Positions 23,323 through 35,139 of a stretch of DNA of 64,000 nt are shown here, piece by piece; within the stretch, counting starts at the first letter, position 1; each line of letters opens with the position of its first letter. Both the position numbers and the translations under genes were made by a program. Source of the stretch: Sorghum bicolor (Eukaryota > Streptophyta > Magnoliopsida > Poales > Poaceae); contig NC_012870.2 of assembly GCF_000003195.3 (NCBI RefSeq), forward strand, positions 39,895,491 to 39,959,490. Reading direction: 5' to 3'. The notes below the pieces were generated by a model. The model was not told the origin of the DNA. It worked only from the letters and a program-made list of their open reading frames with translations, and did not search any database.

Positions 23323-25776
23323 TTATGCATCGACCCATATGCTGGGGTAATATTTCTTTAGATATTTGCCATTTAATGCCCTGAGAAATTCAACTCCTTC
23401 GAGAGTTTCTAAGATATAGGCGTTGCCAGGAGCAGATCGATTTATCCGATAGGGACCCTCCCAATTGGGAGACCACTTCCCAAATTTTGAACTTTTAGTC
23501 TCGATCGGTAGTATTAGTTTCCATACTAAGTCTCCATCGGCAAACTCCTTAGCTTTTACCTTTTTATCATACCATCTGGCAACTCTCTTCTTATTCTCTT
23601 CTATACTCATCAGAGCTCTTAGCCGATGTCCTGCTAAATCATCCAACTCGTCTGTCATTAAAGTAGCATAATCATCGGCAGCCAATTGATCTTGAAAAGA
23701 TAATCGCCTAGACCCAGTCTTAATTTCCCAAGGTAACACTGCATCATGCCCATACAGCAACTAATAAGGTGAAACCTTGGTCGATCCATGACAAGCCATC
23801 CGATACGACCATAAAGCTTCGTTTAATAACGTGTCCCACCTCCTAGGATTTTCTTCAATCTTCCGCTTAATGAGCTTGATAATTCCTTTATTAGATGCCT
23901 CGGCCTGCCCATTAGCTTGAGCATAATAAGGAGAAGAGTTTAATACTTTAATTCCCATACCAATTGCAAATTCATCAAACTCCCCTGATGTGAACATATT
24001 ACCCTGATCGGTAGTAATTGTTTGAGGAATTCCAAATCGGTAAATAATATGCTCTTTCACAAAATCGATCATATTGGTCGATGTAACTTTCTTCAAAGGA
24101 ATAGCTTCAACCCATTTGGTGAAGTAATCGGTGGCAACCAAAATAAACTTATGTCCTTTGCTGGATGGCGGATAAACTTGGCCGATCAAGTCAATAGCCC
24201 ATCCTCGGAACGGCCAAGGTTTAATAATAGGGTTCATAGCCGATGCGGGTGCTCTTTGAACATTGCCAAACTTCTGACATCCTTGACTCCCTTTGAAATA
24301 CTTAAAGCAATCCTCAAGTATAGTCGGCCAATAATACCCATTTCTTATGATCATCCACTTCATCTTAAATGCCGACTGATGTGCTCCACACACGCCCTCA
24401 TGGATCTCTCCCATCAAGTTTCTAGCCTCATCATCACCTAAGCACCTAGGAAGAATCCCATCAATAGTTCGATAATATAACTCATCTTCAAGGAGCACAT
24501 ACTTGGTAGCTTGAAACCGAACACGTCTCTCAACTTTCTTGGATGGATCCTTTAAATAATCAATGATTTCTTTTCTCCAATCATCGACACTGACTGCCGA
24601 TACTGCGTTTATCATGGGTTGATATCCCGAGGCATGCTGAGCCAACCGATTGGCCTCTTTATTATGCAACCGAGGAACATACTCTAATCGGAAATCCTTG
24701 AATTCCTTTAACAGTTGCATACTCCTTTCGTGATAAGTTATCAAAACTTCGCTTCGGCATTCATAGCTTCCAGCTAATCGATTTATAACCAGCATAGAAT
24801 CTCCAAAGATCTCAACAGCATCAGCATGAACTTCCCTTAGTAATTCCAATCCCTTTATCAAAGCTTGATACTTAGCTTGATTATTTGTTGACGTGGCAAC
24901 AATCGGCAAGGAAAACTCATACTTCCTTCCCCGAGGGGAAATTAACACTATGCCGATTCCTGCCCCCCAGTCACACGTGGATCCATCAAAGAAGAGCGTC
25001 CAAGGTACAATTCCCAAAGTCTCCACTGTACCGCGATGTTGAGTTACAAAATCGGCCATAATCTGTCCCTTAACCGCTTTAGCCGATTTGTAACGTAAAT
25101 CAAATTTCGACAGTGCCAAAATATATTTACCGATTCTACCACTCATGATCGGCATAGATAGCATATACTTGACCACATCATTTTTGCATATAACAGTGCA
25201 TTCGGCCGATAGTAGATAGTGCCTCAATTTAGTACATGAGAAATATAAGCATAAACACAACTTCTCAATGGCCGAATACCTGGTTTCAGCATCAACCAAC
25301 CTCCTGCTTAAATAATAAATCACCCGTTCCTTCCCTTCAAATTCTTGGATTAAAGCCGAACCGATGACTTCCCCATCGGTAGACAAATATAATTTGAAGG
25401 GCTTTCCTTGCTGAGGTGGAATCAGAACTGGAGGATTTACCAAATAATTCTTGATTTCATCTAAGGCCAACTGTTGTTCTCTCCCCCAAACGAACTCTTG
25501 ATCGGTTTTCAACTTAAGTAAAGGACTGAAAGCCTGAATTTTACCAGACAAATTAGATATAAATCTTCTAATAAAATTCACCTTGCCGATCAAGGATTGA
25601 AGCTCAGTATTGTTGGTAGGAGCAACTATTTTGTTGATAGCATCAATGGATCTCCGACTAACTTCAATCCCCCTTTGATGCACCATGAAACCAAGGAATT
25701 GTCCTGCCGATACACCAAATGCACACTTATTGGGATTCATCTTTAAACCATGCTTCTTTGTGCACTCTAACACCTT
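23323..25776 (-). pseudogene. pol: Tat pol, C-terminal part: RNase H, second RNase H, integrase
   Basis: Reading from 25773 leftwards: end of RT (KHGLKMNPNKCAFG), Ty3-type RNase H (LYLSTDGEVIGSALIQ), then a second, archaeal-type RNase H (WTLFFDGSTCDWGAG, residues about 258-385, with D263, E310 and D325 in place). The integrase follows: zinc part (CGAHQ, YFKGSQGCQKFG), core D-D-E (WAIDLIG, TDQGNMF, NGQAEASNKG) and C-terminus ending at 23323. In the zinc finger the first Cys of the CxxC pair is Ser. A TAG at about 23761 (SPY*LLYG, normally Gln) and a TGA at about 25774 (normally Arg) break the frame. Confidence 0.92.
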
Positions 25777-26556
25777 TCACAAATCGGCAAGATGCTTTGC
25801 GAAGTCTCCAGACTTAACCACTACATCAACAATATAAATTTCCACCAGCTTGCCGATGAACTCATGAAATATAAAATTCATAGCCCTCTGATAAGTAGCA
25901 CCAGCATTTTTCAAACCAAAGGTCATGACTATCCATTCAAACAACCCAACATGACCAGGACATCTAAATGCAGTCTTTGGAATATCTTCTTCAGCCATGA
26001 ATATTTGATTGTATCCTGCATTACCATCCATAAAGCTGATGATCCAATGCCCAGACGCAGCATCAACTAGTAGGTCGGCAACCGGCATTGGGTAGCCACC
26101 CATCGGTGTAGCTTTATTGAGATTCCTGAAATCAATATAGACCCGAAGCTTCCCATTTTTCTTGTAAACCAGAACAACATTGGATATCCACTCGGCATAC
26201 CGACATTGCCGAATAAATTTAGCCTCGATAAGTTTGGTTATTTTGGCCTTAATATCAGGAAGAATATTAGGATTACATCGGCGAGCTGGCTGTTGATGTG
26301 GCCGAAATCCGGACTTGATAGGCAACCGATGTTCAACAATTGATCGGTCTAAACCAGGCATCTCAGTATAATCCCAAGCAAAGCAATCTTTATATTCCTT
26401 TAACAAATCAGTTAACTCTTGCTTACACTCAGAATTTAACCTAGCACTAATAAAAGTAGGTCTAGGCTTATCACCACCACCTATATCTACCTCTACCAAA
26501 TCATCGGCCGATGTGAATCCCTGGCCTAATTTTCCATCATCGGCGAACCTATCCAT
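25777..26556 (-). pseudogene. pol: Tat reverse transcriptase with altered active site
   Basis: RT core of the Tat polyprotein: EWISNVVLVYKKNGKLRVYIDFRNLNKAT, then WIISFMDGNAGYNQIFM, FGLKNAGATYQRAMN, and the active-site strand reads YIVDVVV where YIDDVVV is the norm. The codon at 25828-25830 encodes Val (GTT) in place of the first catalytic Asp (GAT), so this RT should be inactive. The open frame begins at the ATG at 26556, which overlaps the stop of the upstream reading by one base in a run of T. I read this as a one-base frameshift and not as a programmed one. Confidence 0.9.
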
Positions 26557-26876
26557 TAAAAACCTTCATCAGAACCGACTGCTTGGATCGGTGGAATTTC
26601 ATAATTGGCAACTTTGAGAAAATCTTTCTCCCAAATTTCTCCCGAGATGCACCAAGTTCTTTCATAGGTGTCTGCCTCTGCTGATGCGATGACATAAGAA
26701 GAATCTCCTAGGACAATCTCAATTTTGTCACCTACCCACTGGACCAAGCATTGGTGCATTGTAGATGGGATGCAACAATTGGCATGAATCCAATCTCTCC
26801 CTAACAGCAAGTTATAAGCACCTTTTCCACTGATCACGAAGAAAGTTGTCGGCAAGGTTTTGCTGCCGATGGTCAA
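26556..26876 (-). pseudogene. pro: Tat protease, C-terminal part
   Basis: Continues the retropepsin cut by the insertion: TTFFVISGKGAYNLLLGRDWIHA holds the hydrophobic-Gly (LLLGRDW) motif of the protease fold. The N-terminal half with the active site is at about 35140-35300. The segment ends with a stop overlapping the start of the RT reading. Confidence 0.88.
26872..26876. repeat. Target-site duplication GTCAA (left); right copy 35135-35139
   Basis: A perfect 5-bp direct repeat flanks the element 26877-35134. Its removal rejoins the two halves of the Tat protease in frame. Confidence 0.96.
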
Positions 26877-28529
26877 TGTTGACGGTCCTTAAGTATCAAA
26901 TTTAATTATCAAATAAATAAAGAAAAGGATCCAAATGAAATAAAGATCTAGACTTAGGGTTTTATCTGACAGAATTTCACGAGTTTTGGTGTTTGTCTAT
27001 TTCTGCAGGGAGTTATCAGGAAATATGGAAGAAAGGCCCACATGTCAGGATTACGTAAAGATATTAATGTGCTGCGCAATTATCTTACATCTAGAAGACT
27101 CCAGAAGCCACGAGACTGAAGCGGAGGCGAAACCGGGCCAGACCCTGGGCGGCCGCCCAGTTGGTCAGGGCGCCCGCCCACCTCCTGAGTCCAATCAGGA
27201 CTCTGCTTTGCGGGAAGTCTCCACCGACCTAAAGGATGAATCTAAACCATACAATCTATGTCGGTTTGATCCAAGGGCCCATATTCACTTGAAGAGACTA
27301 TAAAACCAGACCCCCTGGCCCCTGGAGGAGAGAGCCTCTCAACCCTAATTCATTGTTCCATCAAGGGAGAAGAAGCCTCTGATCAAGATTAGAGCCACCA
27401 CATCAATTAGATATCTAGATTAGCATAGCTACATAGGATTAGAACTAGAAGGAGTCAATCTTCGATTGGTTTCCGGATCTGTCAGGAGGATTCTTGGTAA
27501 TTCTCTAATTGTGCTTCTAATTGCTTTCTAATTATCTTTGTTCTTCAATATTATGAATATGACTTTGTTCTACTTCAATATATTGCTTATGACTTTGCTC
27601 TATTTGCTTATATTCAAGATTATATTGTTCTTAGTTTATCATAGTTATGTACTTGGCTTAGTTAGATACGATCTATATACATGCTTAGGATCGTATAGCG
27701 TTTATCCATCGGATCCATGGGTAAATGATAGATATTGTGTAGGCGTGGTGCTTATACCGTATTTATCTGCGATTGTACCCAATATGCCAGATCATGGGGT
27801 AGTTCGTGATAGTGACAGCTTCATTGATTCTTATATAGTCCCCCTCTCGTGTATTGGGCTGGCAGAGCAACATTATTACAGGGGAGTGATTGCTATGTTT
27901 CTCATATTCCTTGCTAATATCACTATGCATGGGCGTAGTCTTGTCTCGCAATGATTGCTAAGTATGCTTGCACTAACTATGATATGCTAGACTATATAGT
28001 TGAGAATAACTTAGGGAATATTCTTGTAGTTCGTTCTAATACCATGCTAATGACTTTCTAGAGTATCTAATTGAGGTGCTTATCATATTTATTATGTGGC
28101 TAGATCAGATTAGTTATCCTTGTCACTATTATCATTTCATATATCTATTATGTGACACTTATCCCTTTATGAAGAGTTGGATATAATGTTCTCAATTATA
28201 CATGCAATGATAGATGCTCAATCTCATATTCTATTCTGTAATCAATAGTGATGATTGACTAATCCCTTCCCAGTGGTAAAAATATAAATAACGATACCTT
28301 GAATACTTCCCGGTTAAAATGCTACATCGGTATTAATCTGTGCGCTTGCAGATCCCATTAATTATTTATTTAGAAGAGCAATTGCATATTTCAATACCGC
28401 GTCTCTTATATCATGCTGGGGATGACAACTTGGCTTAAGTGGTGTAAGGGATAGGTTTGGCATTTTTGGCACTGTTGCTAGATTTAGAACTTAGTCTACT
28501 TTTAGTAATGATGTTAAGAATACCCAACA
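26877..28529 (+). repeat. 5' LTR of the Gag-double-protease element
   Basis: 1653 bp, TGTTGACGG...CCAACA. A TATA-like box ctataaaa lies at 27298-27305, with R/U5 following. A 138-codon hydrophobic ORF (27538-27954) inside it is repeated in the other LTR only because LTRs are copies; I do not count it as a gene. Confidence 0.95.
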
Positions 28530-28537
28530 AGCATTTT

Positions 28538-28555
28538 TGGCGCCGTTGCCGGGGA
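28538..28555 (+). other. Primer binding site, tRNA-Asp
   Basis: TGGCGCCGTTGCCGGGGA is an exact complement of the 3' end of plant tRNA-Asp(GUC), including CCA, as I know that tRNA. It lies 8 bp inside the LTR. Confidence 0.9.
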
Positions 28556-28689
28556 AGGTTGATTACCAATCAGGAATGGAATAAAAGATTTTGAGTTATC
28601 ATTCGCATCACTAATATGATTGAGCTTATCTATTCTCTCATACAATTTTACCCCGATATTTTTCTGTTTTATCTTATGCAGGGGAATGT

Positions 28690-31311
28690 ATGAATAGAAG
28701 ACATCTTCCAAGAAATTTTGTTGACAATCCCGAAGCATTATTCAAGAAGACGAGGGTCAAGCTCAAGAAGAGATCATCAACACTTCACGAAGAAGCTTCA
28801 TCCAATCAAGAAGATCACCGGAACTTGTCTTCAGAGTTCGAAGCCATGGCGAACAAATCAATCCGCGAGTTCTCAGCTCCCACTACGGACAACATCCGCA
28901 CTGGACCTGCTGCAGAGATCGATGGCAACTTTGAGCTCAAGCCTGGACTTATCAACATGGTGCAATCCAACCAGTTCTGTGGGAAGGCACACGAAGATGC
29001 TAGTGCTCATTCACAACACTTCCTGGAGATTTGCAACACATTCACCATAGCAGGAGTTTCCAAAGACGCTATACTACTTCGCCTCTTCCCATTCTCACTG
29101 TTAGGAAGAGCGAAGCAGTGGTTCTACGCTACAAAGGAGAAGAATACTACGTGGGCACTCTGCTCAACAAACTTCCTGGCTAAGTTCTTTCCCATGGGCA
29201 AGACCAATGCTCTCCGTGGGAAGATTACAAGTTTTCAGCAACAAAATAATGAATCTGTTCTAGAAGCATGGGAGCGCTTTCAAGACTACATCCTAGAATG
29301 TCCCCATCATGGAATGGAGAGTTGGCTATTGATGCAGACATTCTATCATGGGCTCAGCAACAGTGCCCGAGAGACTATGGATGCTGCAGCTGGAGGAGCA
29401 TTCTTATCACTTACTATACCACAAGCCACAGCTCTTGTGGAGAAGATGGCGTCCAACCAAAGCTGGAATGAAGAGAGGAGCTAGACACGCAAGAGAGGTG
29501 GAGGTATGCATCAGCTGAAGGAGGTAGACATGCTGTCTGCAAAGCTAGACCTGCTCATGAAGAAGCTCGATGATAAAGCTGGAGACAAGAAAGAAGTTAT
29601 GCACATCTACGACTCTCACATGACTTGTGAGGAGTGTGGAGACACTGGACACTCAGGCAACCACTGCCCTGAGATACTTGAGGATGTGAACTACATCAAC
29701 AACAACTACTACTACTACAACCGTCCTCAACAAAATTAAGGTTGGAATCAACAGAGGCCTAACTACTCAGGTAATTATCAAGGTAACAATTCTTACAACA
29801 ATAATAATAATTTTCCACCTTTGAGAGAGTTTGTGTCTAATCAAGGTAAGCTAATGGATAACCTATCTAAGAAATTGGCATCTAATGATAAAATGCTAGA
29901 AAATATAAATAATAGAATGGATAATTTCTCTACTGCCATCAAGAATCAAATTAGCTTTAATAAGATGATTGAATCTCAGTTAAATCAAATAGCTGCTGCT
30001 GTTCCTACTACTAACCCCGGTATACCATCACAATTGGAAGGATTACAATCTGCAAATCTTGTAGACGTGTTTGATGCAGGTAATTGGAGTAACCCCGTCA
30101 ATGAATTTTCTACTGACCGTCTGCCGGTCAAGAGAGGCGATCCAGGACGCCCCGTCATCCCGATCTCTATCGGCATGGTGGATGTCCCAGAAACACTCTG
30201 TGACTTTGGCTCCAGTGTCAACATTATACCCAGGGTACTCTATGAGAAATTCTTTACATATCCTTTATTAGAGACAACCATGTGTTTGCAGTTTGCAGAT
30301 CAGACGATAACTTTTCCAAAAGGAATAGTGAGGAACCTTTGTGTCCGAGTTGGTACCTTATATGCCCCAGCAGACTTCGTAGTGGTAGAGACCGGAAATG
30401 ATGAGAGAGCACCTATCATCCTAGGGAGGCCATTTTTGAACACCACGGGAGCTATCATCTACGCCAGTGCTGCTAAGATCAGTTTCTACGTCAAAGGGAA
30501 GAAGGAAACATTTTTCTTCAAAAACAAGACTACACAAATTCCAAATCAATCTAGACGTCAATCAAGGAAGAGGACCAACAGGAGAAACAGGAACAAGCAA
30601 GTGTGGACCGAGTCAGCTAAGATGGTCACTGTAGTCCATGGAGGCCAAGATCACCAACTGAAGTCACCGTTTTTGACCAAGAAGGACGGCTCCATAAATG
30701 GATACAACTTCTACAAGACGATTTGCGACACCGGATCAGGCGTCAACATAATGGCCGCAGTCACCTATCGGCTCTTGTTCGGGACCATGCCACTAAGACC
30801 AATATACATTCAGCTCCAGATGGCAGATCAGACATTTCGAGAAGTTAAAGGAATAGTATCTGATGCCCCAGTCAAAATAGACGATCACTTTGTCTACACA
30901 GACTTTCAAGTTGTTGACATGGGAGAAGATGAATATGATCCACCCATCATCCTTGGAAGACCGTTCCTCAGCACCGTTAAAGCAATTATCTATATTGGAA
31001 CCGGAGAAGTCCATATGCACTTCCCCTCAGAGAAGGTACGCCGTTATTTTACTGACCCTAACTATATCGTTGAAGAATCTAAGCAGGTCAGAAAAAGACG
31101 CAACCGCAACCAGAGGAGGCAGATCATCAAGGACGGATGGGCAGACTATGAAGGAGAAGTTGTAAGGTCAGAAAACGTAGAGTTTAAACAGAATTATCCA
31201 GAGGAGATTGAAGCACCGAGTCAGGTATGGAAAATGAAGATAACTATACAAGAAGAGGAGGCGCTGCCGGAAGTACCGACTACGCCACCCAACGAACCTC
31301 AGGACGATTGA
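28690..31311 (+). pseudogene. gag: Gag with two tandem retropepsin domains
   Basis: One frame of 873 codons, interrupted only by TAG at 29482 and TAA at 29737, both likely former Gln codons. Gag core at about 28860-29480 (FPFSLLGRAKQWFYA, WERFQDYILECPHHG), zinc knuckle at about 29627-29670 (CEECGDTGHSGNHC), then an Asn-rich spacer and a short coiled coil. Protease 1 has active-site CDFGSSVNIIP (catalytic Asp codon 30202) and APIILGRPFL. Protease 2 has ICDTGSGVNIM (Asp codon 30727) and PPIILGRPFL. The two Asp lie 175 residues apart. Basic stretches follow each protease, and the protein ends in an acidic Pro-rich tail. Retropepsins work as dimers, so a tandem pair could form a single-chain enzyme; that is inference. 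Confidence 0.88.
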
Positions 31312-33481
31312 GAAAATGGAGAGTCCCGTTCGGAGGACTTAAAAACACTGAACGCCTTGCCAAGAGGTAAACTTGGTAGTTATCTTTTCCCTTTCAATTA
31401 TTTTAAAATAGTTTATTTAGTTAAACATGTTCATGCTATCCTAAAAAGAAAATAAAAATATGAAAAACAGTAAGCCCCATGTGAGTATACGAGTGGCATA
31501 AAACCCATACGTACATTCACTGTGGTGGCATAAAAATAAAATAAATATTTTTCTGCTTTATAAAATAAAAATATAAAAACAGGGAGTAATAATTATTAAG
31601 GAGTCTCAAGATAATGAAGGCTATATATTTATGCTAACACTTAATTAGTTCCACAAGCTTTGTTGTCTATTTGAGCTCCACAGAATTTAAGAATCAAGAA
31701 GACTAGCAGACGGAGGACATTCTAATCGCTGTCAGAATGCTGCTGACTTTCAAATACACCTCTACCACCTGTTAGCTACATCAAGAGAAATTACATCAAA
31801 ATTCAGCTTGGGGGAGAGCACCCCCATTTATCACGATAAGTATTTCTATCTATCTTTATACTTATATTATTTTAGAATATTAAAATACACATAAACTATG
31901 GGAAAACCAAATAAAGATTTTAAGCTTATATATATATCTTTTGCTTAGTGTGTTTAATAAATAAATAAAGTGGCTATGCTAATCTGTATCTAAATAAAAC
32001 TTAAGCATGGATATGATGAAAAGTTGCTCTGCCTAATTTGCACATTTTAAGTTCTCTCTCAAGTTTAGATATAACTGTTATAATTTAAAGCTTGCTCTAG
32101 ACCTAAACTTGTGGGATGAAAACTTGATCTGAAGTCTAAGTTGTTAACGGATACGATATGGAAAGGCTGAGCTGCTGTTTATCTGTTCCTAGAGATGCTA
32201 GAATTCTAGAGAATTTTATCTTTAAAATGTTGCATGATGAGTTCCTGTATGATGAGAGCTTAAAATTCCTACCACAGCCTTATATACATGCTTGCTAGAC
32301 TTTGAGCCACACATTTATTATTTACTGCTTATGAGCATTGAGTGTGGTCAAGCTGTGTAGACCCTTAGGAGCTTGTCATGTGGTTAAATCAAGATTTCAC
32401 TTGCACATTCACTCATATATGCTACTTCTACTCCGGAAGTACCATCCACATATATCCACCCATTCCATCTCCAGAACCACCTGAAAATATTCTACTCTTA
32501 ATCCAGGAGAGAATAACCAAAAATATTTCTGTTTCCCCTTGTGAAATAAATGCTCAAGTTATCTTGTTACTACCACTTGCTATATTATCTCAAGAGATGA
32601 ATGCTCTAAAAAAAAGAAGAAGAAAATAATACGAGGAAATAAAAAGGAGCAAGTGCTCGGAACCTCGAAAGAAAAGAAAGAGTGAGACGAGAGGTAAAAA
32701 TGGACAAGTGTCCGACAGTAGAATTAGGGGTGCAAGATACCCACCTGAGAGAAAAGAAAAAAGAAGAGCATCTCATTCTCCTCATAAAGTTTCAAAAGCA
32801 AGGAAGGTATGTATCCCCTTAAAGAGCAAAAGTAGAATTAGACTTCCACCACCATTGTTTTCACCATTGTTATCACCATCATCACCATACATCATTCATT
32901 CGCCACACATGCACATCTTGATTTGGCTTATTGATTTGTTTCTTTGGATCCACGGTTTGACTATGCAATAAATGTCTTGTAAGTGTGTATATTTTATCTC
33001 CCACCTATGAGCTCCAGATATTAAAGCCTTATTAGAGTAGGGTGAGAGAGAAGATAATGTCATTATGCTTTATACCACAAATACCACATATCTTGAGAGA
33101 AGGCATATACCATCAATGCCTTGGTAAGGATCCAAAAATACCACAAAAGAGAGTCCTGAGAGGATCATACAAGGAATCTCTGAGTTTTATTGGAAAATCT
33201 GCAAAAACCCCAGAGCTATAGCTGATCAAGAATAAGAGACATGGCACTTGGCTAGACTGTTCTATCTTTTAACCACTCAAGACAGAAGTGACAGTTACAA
33301 GTCCCATGGTGTAGGTAAAGTAAGTAAGTTTTAAGTCTTGACAGTTTACTCTTACTCAGAGATGAGATCTTATTTAAAAGCATGTGTACCGTCAAATTTT
33401 TAAAGATATTGCGACTACTTATGATCCATAGCTGAGTCTATCCTTGCTCAGGGACGAGCAAGAGGTAAGCTTGGGGGAGTT
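31312..33481 (+). other. 3' non-coding region of the Gag-double-protease element
   Basis: AT-rich, with no polymerase or integrase remnant. It contains two copies of a hairpin motif (32632-32667 and about 32689-32713), a perfect stem CTTGCTC/GAGCAAG at about 33444-33463 and the polypurine tract TTGGGGGAGT (33471-33480) directly before the 3' LTR. ORFs at 32378 and 32708 show no known domain. Confidence 0.8.
32632..32667 (+). ncRNA. Two-stem RNA hairpin candidate, copy in the non-autonomous element
   Basis: Outer stem CGAGG (32632-32636) with CCTCG (32663-32667); inner stem GAGC (32647-32650) with GCTC (32655-32658); loop AAGT. The same architecture with a different inner stem (GGAC/GTCC, loop AAGT) is in the Athila 3' region at 41128-41212. 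A second, partial copy (inner stem GGAC/GTCC at 32702-32713) follows about 55 bp downstream. Confidence 0.5.
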
Positions 33482-35134
33482 TGTTGACGGTCCTTAAGTA
33501 TCAAATTTAATTATCAAATAAATAAAGAAAAGGATCCAAATGAAATAAAGATCTAGACTTAGGGTTTTATCTGACAGAATTCCACGAGTTTTGGTGTTTG
33601 TCTATTTCTGCAGGGAGTTATCAGGAAATATGGAAGAAAGGCCCACATGTCAGGATTACGTAAAGATATTAACGTGCTGCGCAATTATCTTACATCTAGA
33701 AGACTCCAGAAGCCACGAGACCGAAGCGGAGGTGAAACGGGGCCAGACCCTGGGCGGCCGCCCAGTTGGTCAGGGCGCCCGCCCACCTCCTGAGTCCAAT
33801 CAGGACTCTGCTTTGCGGGAAGTCTCCACCGACCTAAAGGATGAATCTAAACCATACAATCTATGTCGGTTTGATCCAAGGGCCCATATTCACTTGAAGG
33901 GACTATAAAACCAGACCCCCTGGCCCCTAGAGGAGAGAGCCTCTCAACCCTAATTCATTGTTCCATCAAGGGAGAAGAAGCCTCTGATCAAGATTAGAGC
34001 CACCACATCAATTAGATATCTAGATTAGCATAGCTACATAGGATTAGAACTAGAAGGAGTCAATCTTCAATTGGTTTCCGGATCTGTCAGGAGGATTCTT
34101 GGTAATTCTCTAATTGTGCTTCTAATTGCTTTCTAATTATCTTTGTTCTTCAATATTATGAATATAACTTTGTTCTACTTCAATATATTGCTTATGACTT
34201 TGCTCTATTTGCTTATATTCAAGATTATATTGTTCTTAGTTTATCATAGTTATGTACTTGGCTTAGTTAGATACGATCTATATACATGCTTAGGATCGTA
34301 TAGCGTTTATCCATCGGATCCATGGGTAAATGATAGATATTGTGTAGGCGTGGTGCTTATACCGTATTTATCTGCGATTGTACCCAATATGCCAGATCGT
34401 GGGGTAGTTCGTGATAGTGACAGCTTCATTGATTCTTATATAGTCCCCCTCTCGTGTATTGGGCTGGCAGAGCAACATTATTACAGGGGAGTGATTGCTA
34501 TGTTTCTCATATTCCTTGCTAATATCACTATGCATGGGCGTAGTCTTGTCTCGCAATGATTGCTAAGTATGCTTGCACTAACTATGATATGCTAGACTAT
34601 ATAGTTGAGAATAACTTAGGGAATATTCTTGTAGTTCGTTCTAATACCATGCTAATGACTTTCTAGAGTATCTAATTGAGGTGCTTATCATATTTATTAT
34701 GTGGCTAGATCAGATTAGTTATCCTTGTCACTATTACCATTTCATATATCTATTATGTGACACTTATCCCAGTATGAAGAGTTAGATATAATGTTCTCAA
34801 TTATACATGCAATGATAGATGCTCAATCTCATATTCTATTCTATAATCAATAGTGATGATTGACTAATCCCTTCCCAGTGGTAAAAATATAAATAACGAT
34901 ACCTGGAATACTTCCCGGTTAAAATGCTACATCGGTATTAATCTGTGCGCTTGCAGATCCCATTAATTATTTATTTAGAAGAGCAATTGCATATTTCAAT
35001 ACCGCGTCTCTTATATCATGCTGGGGATGACAACTTGGCTTAAGTGGTGTAAGGGATAGGTTTGGCATTTTTGGCACCGTTGCTAGATTTAGAACTTAGT
35101 CTACTTTTAGTAATGATGTTAAGAATACCCAACA
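33482..35134 (+). repeat. 3' LTR of the Gag-double-protease element
   Basis: 1653 bp, identical in length to the 5' LTR and about 99% identical by eye. TATA-like box at 33903-33910. Followed by the target duplication GTCAA. Confidence 0.95.
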
Positions 35135-35139
35135 GTCAA

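Larger units (their letters stand above)
26877..35134 (+). mobile_element. Young non-autonomous LTR element with Gag and two proteases (TR-GAG type)
   Basis: 8258 bp: two 1653-bp LTRs, tRNA-Asp primer site, one long gag-protease-protease reading (28690-31311), about 2.2 kb of non-coding 3' sequence, polypurine tract. RT, RNase H and integrase are absent: nothing in any frame of 31312-33481 looks like them. By eye the LTRs differ at 17 positions with no gap (about 1.0%). Such elements depend on enzymes of a related autonomous element; Athila-type relatives share the LTR start and primer site. It is inserted in the Tat protease. Confidence 0.92.

Noticed and set aside
26556..26558. Stop-start overlap (TAATG) between Tat protease and RT, as programmed translational coupling
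   Set aside because: It falls in a T-run of a decayed element where family members usually read through; a single-base indel is simpler.
27538..27954. 138-codon hydrophobic ORF, repeated at 34143-34559, looking like a membrane protein
   Set aside because: It lies wholly inside the two LTR copies downstream of the TATA box. Presence in both is due to LTR duplication and not to conservation. Composition (AT-rich) explains the hydrophobicity.
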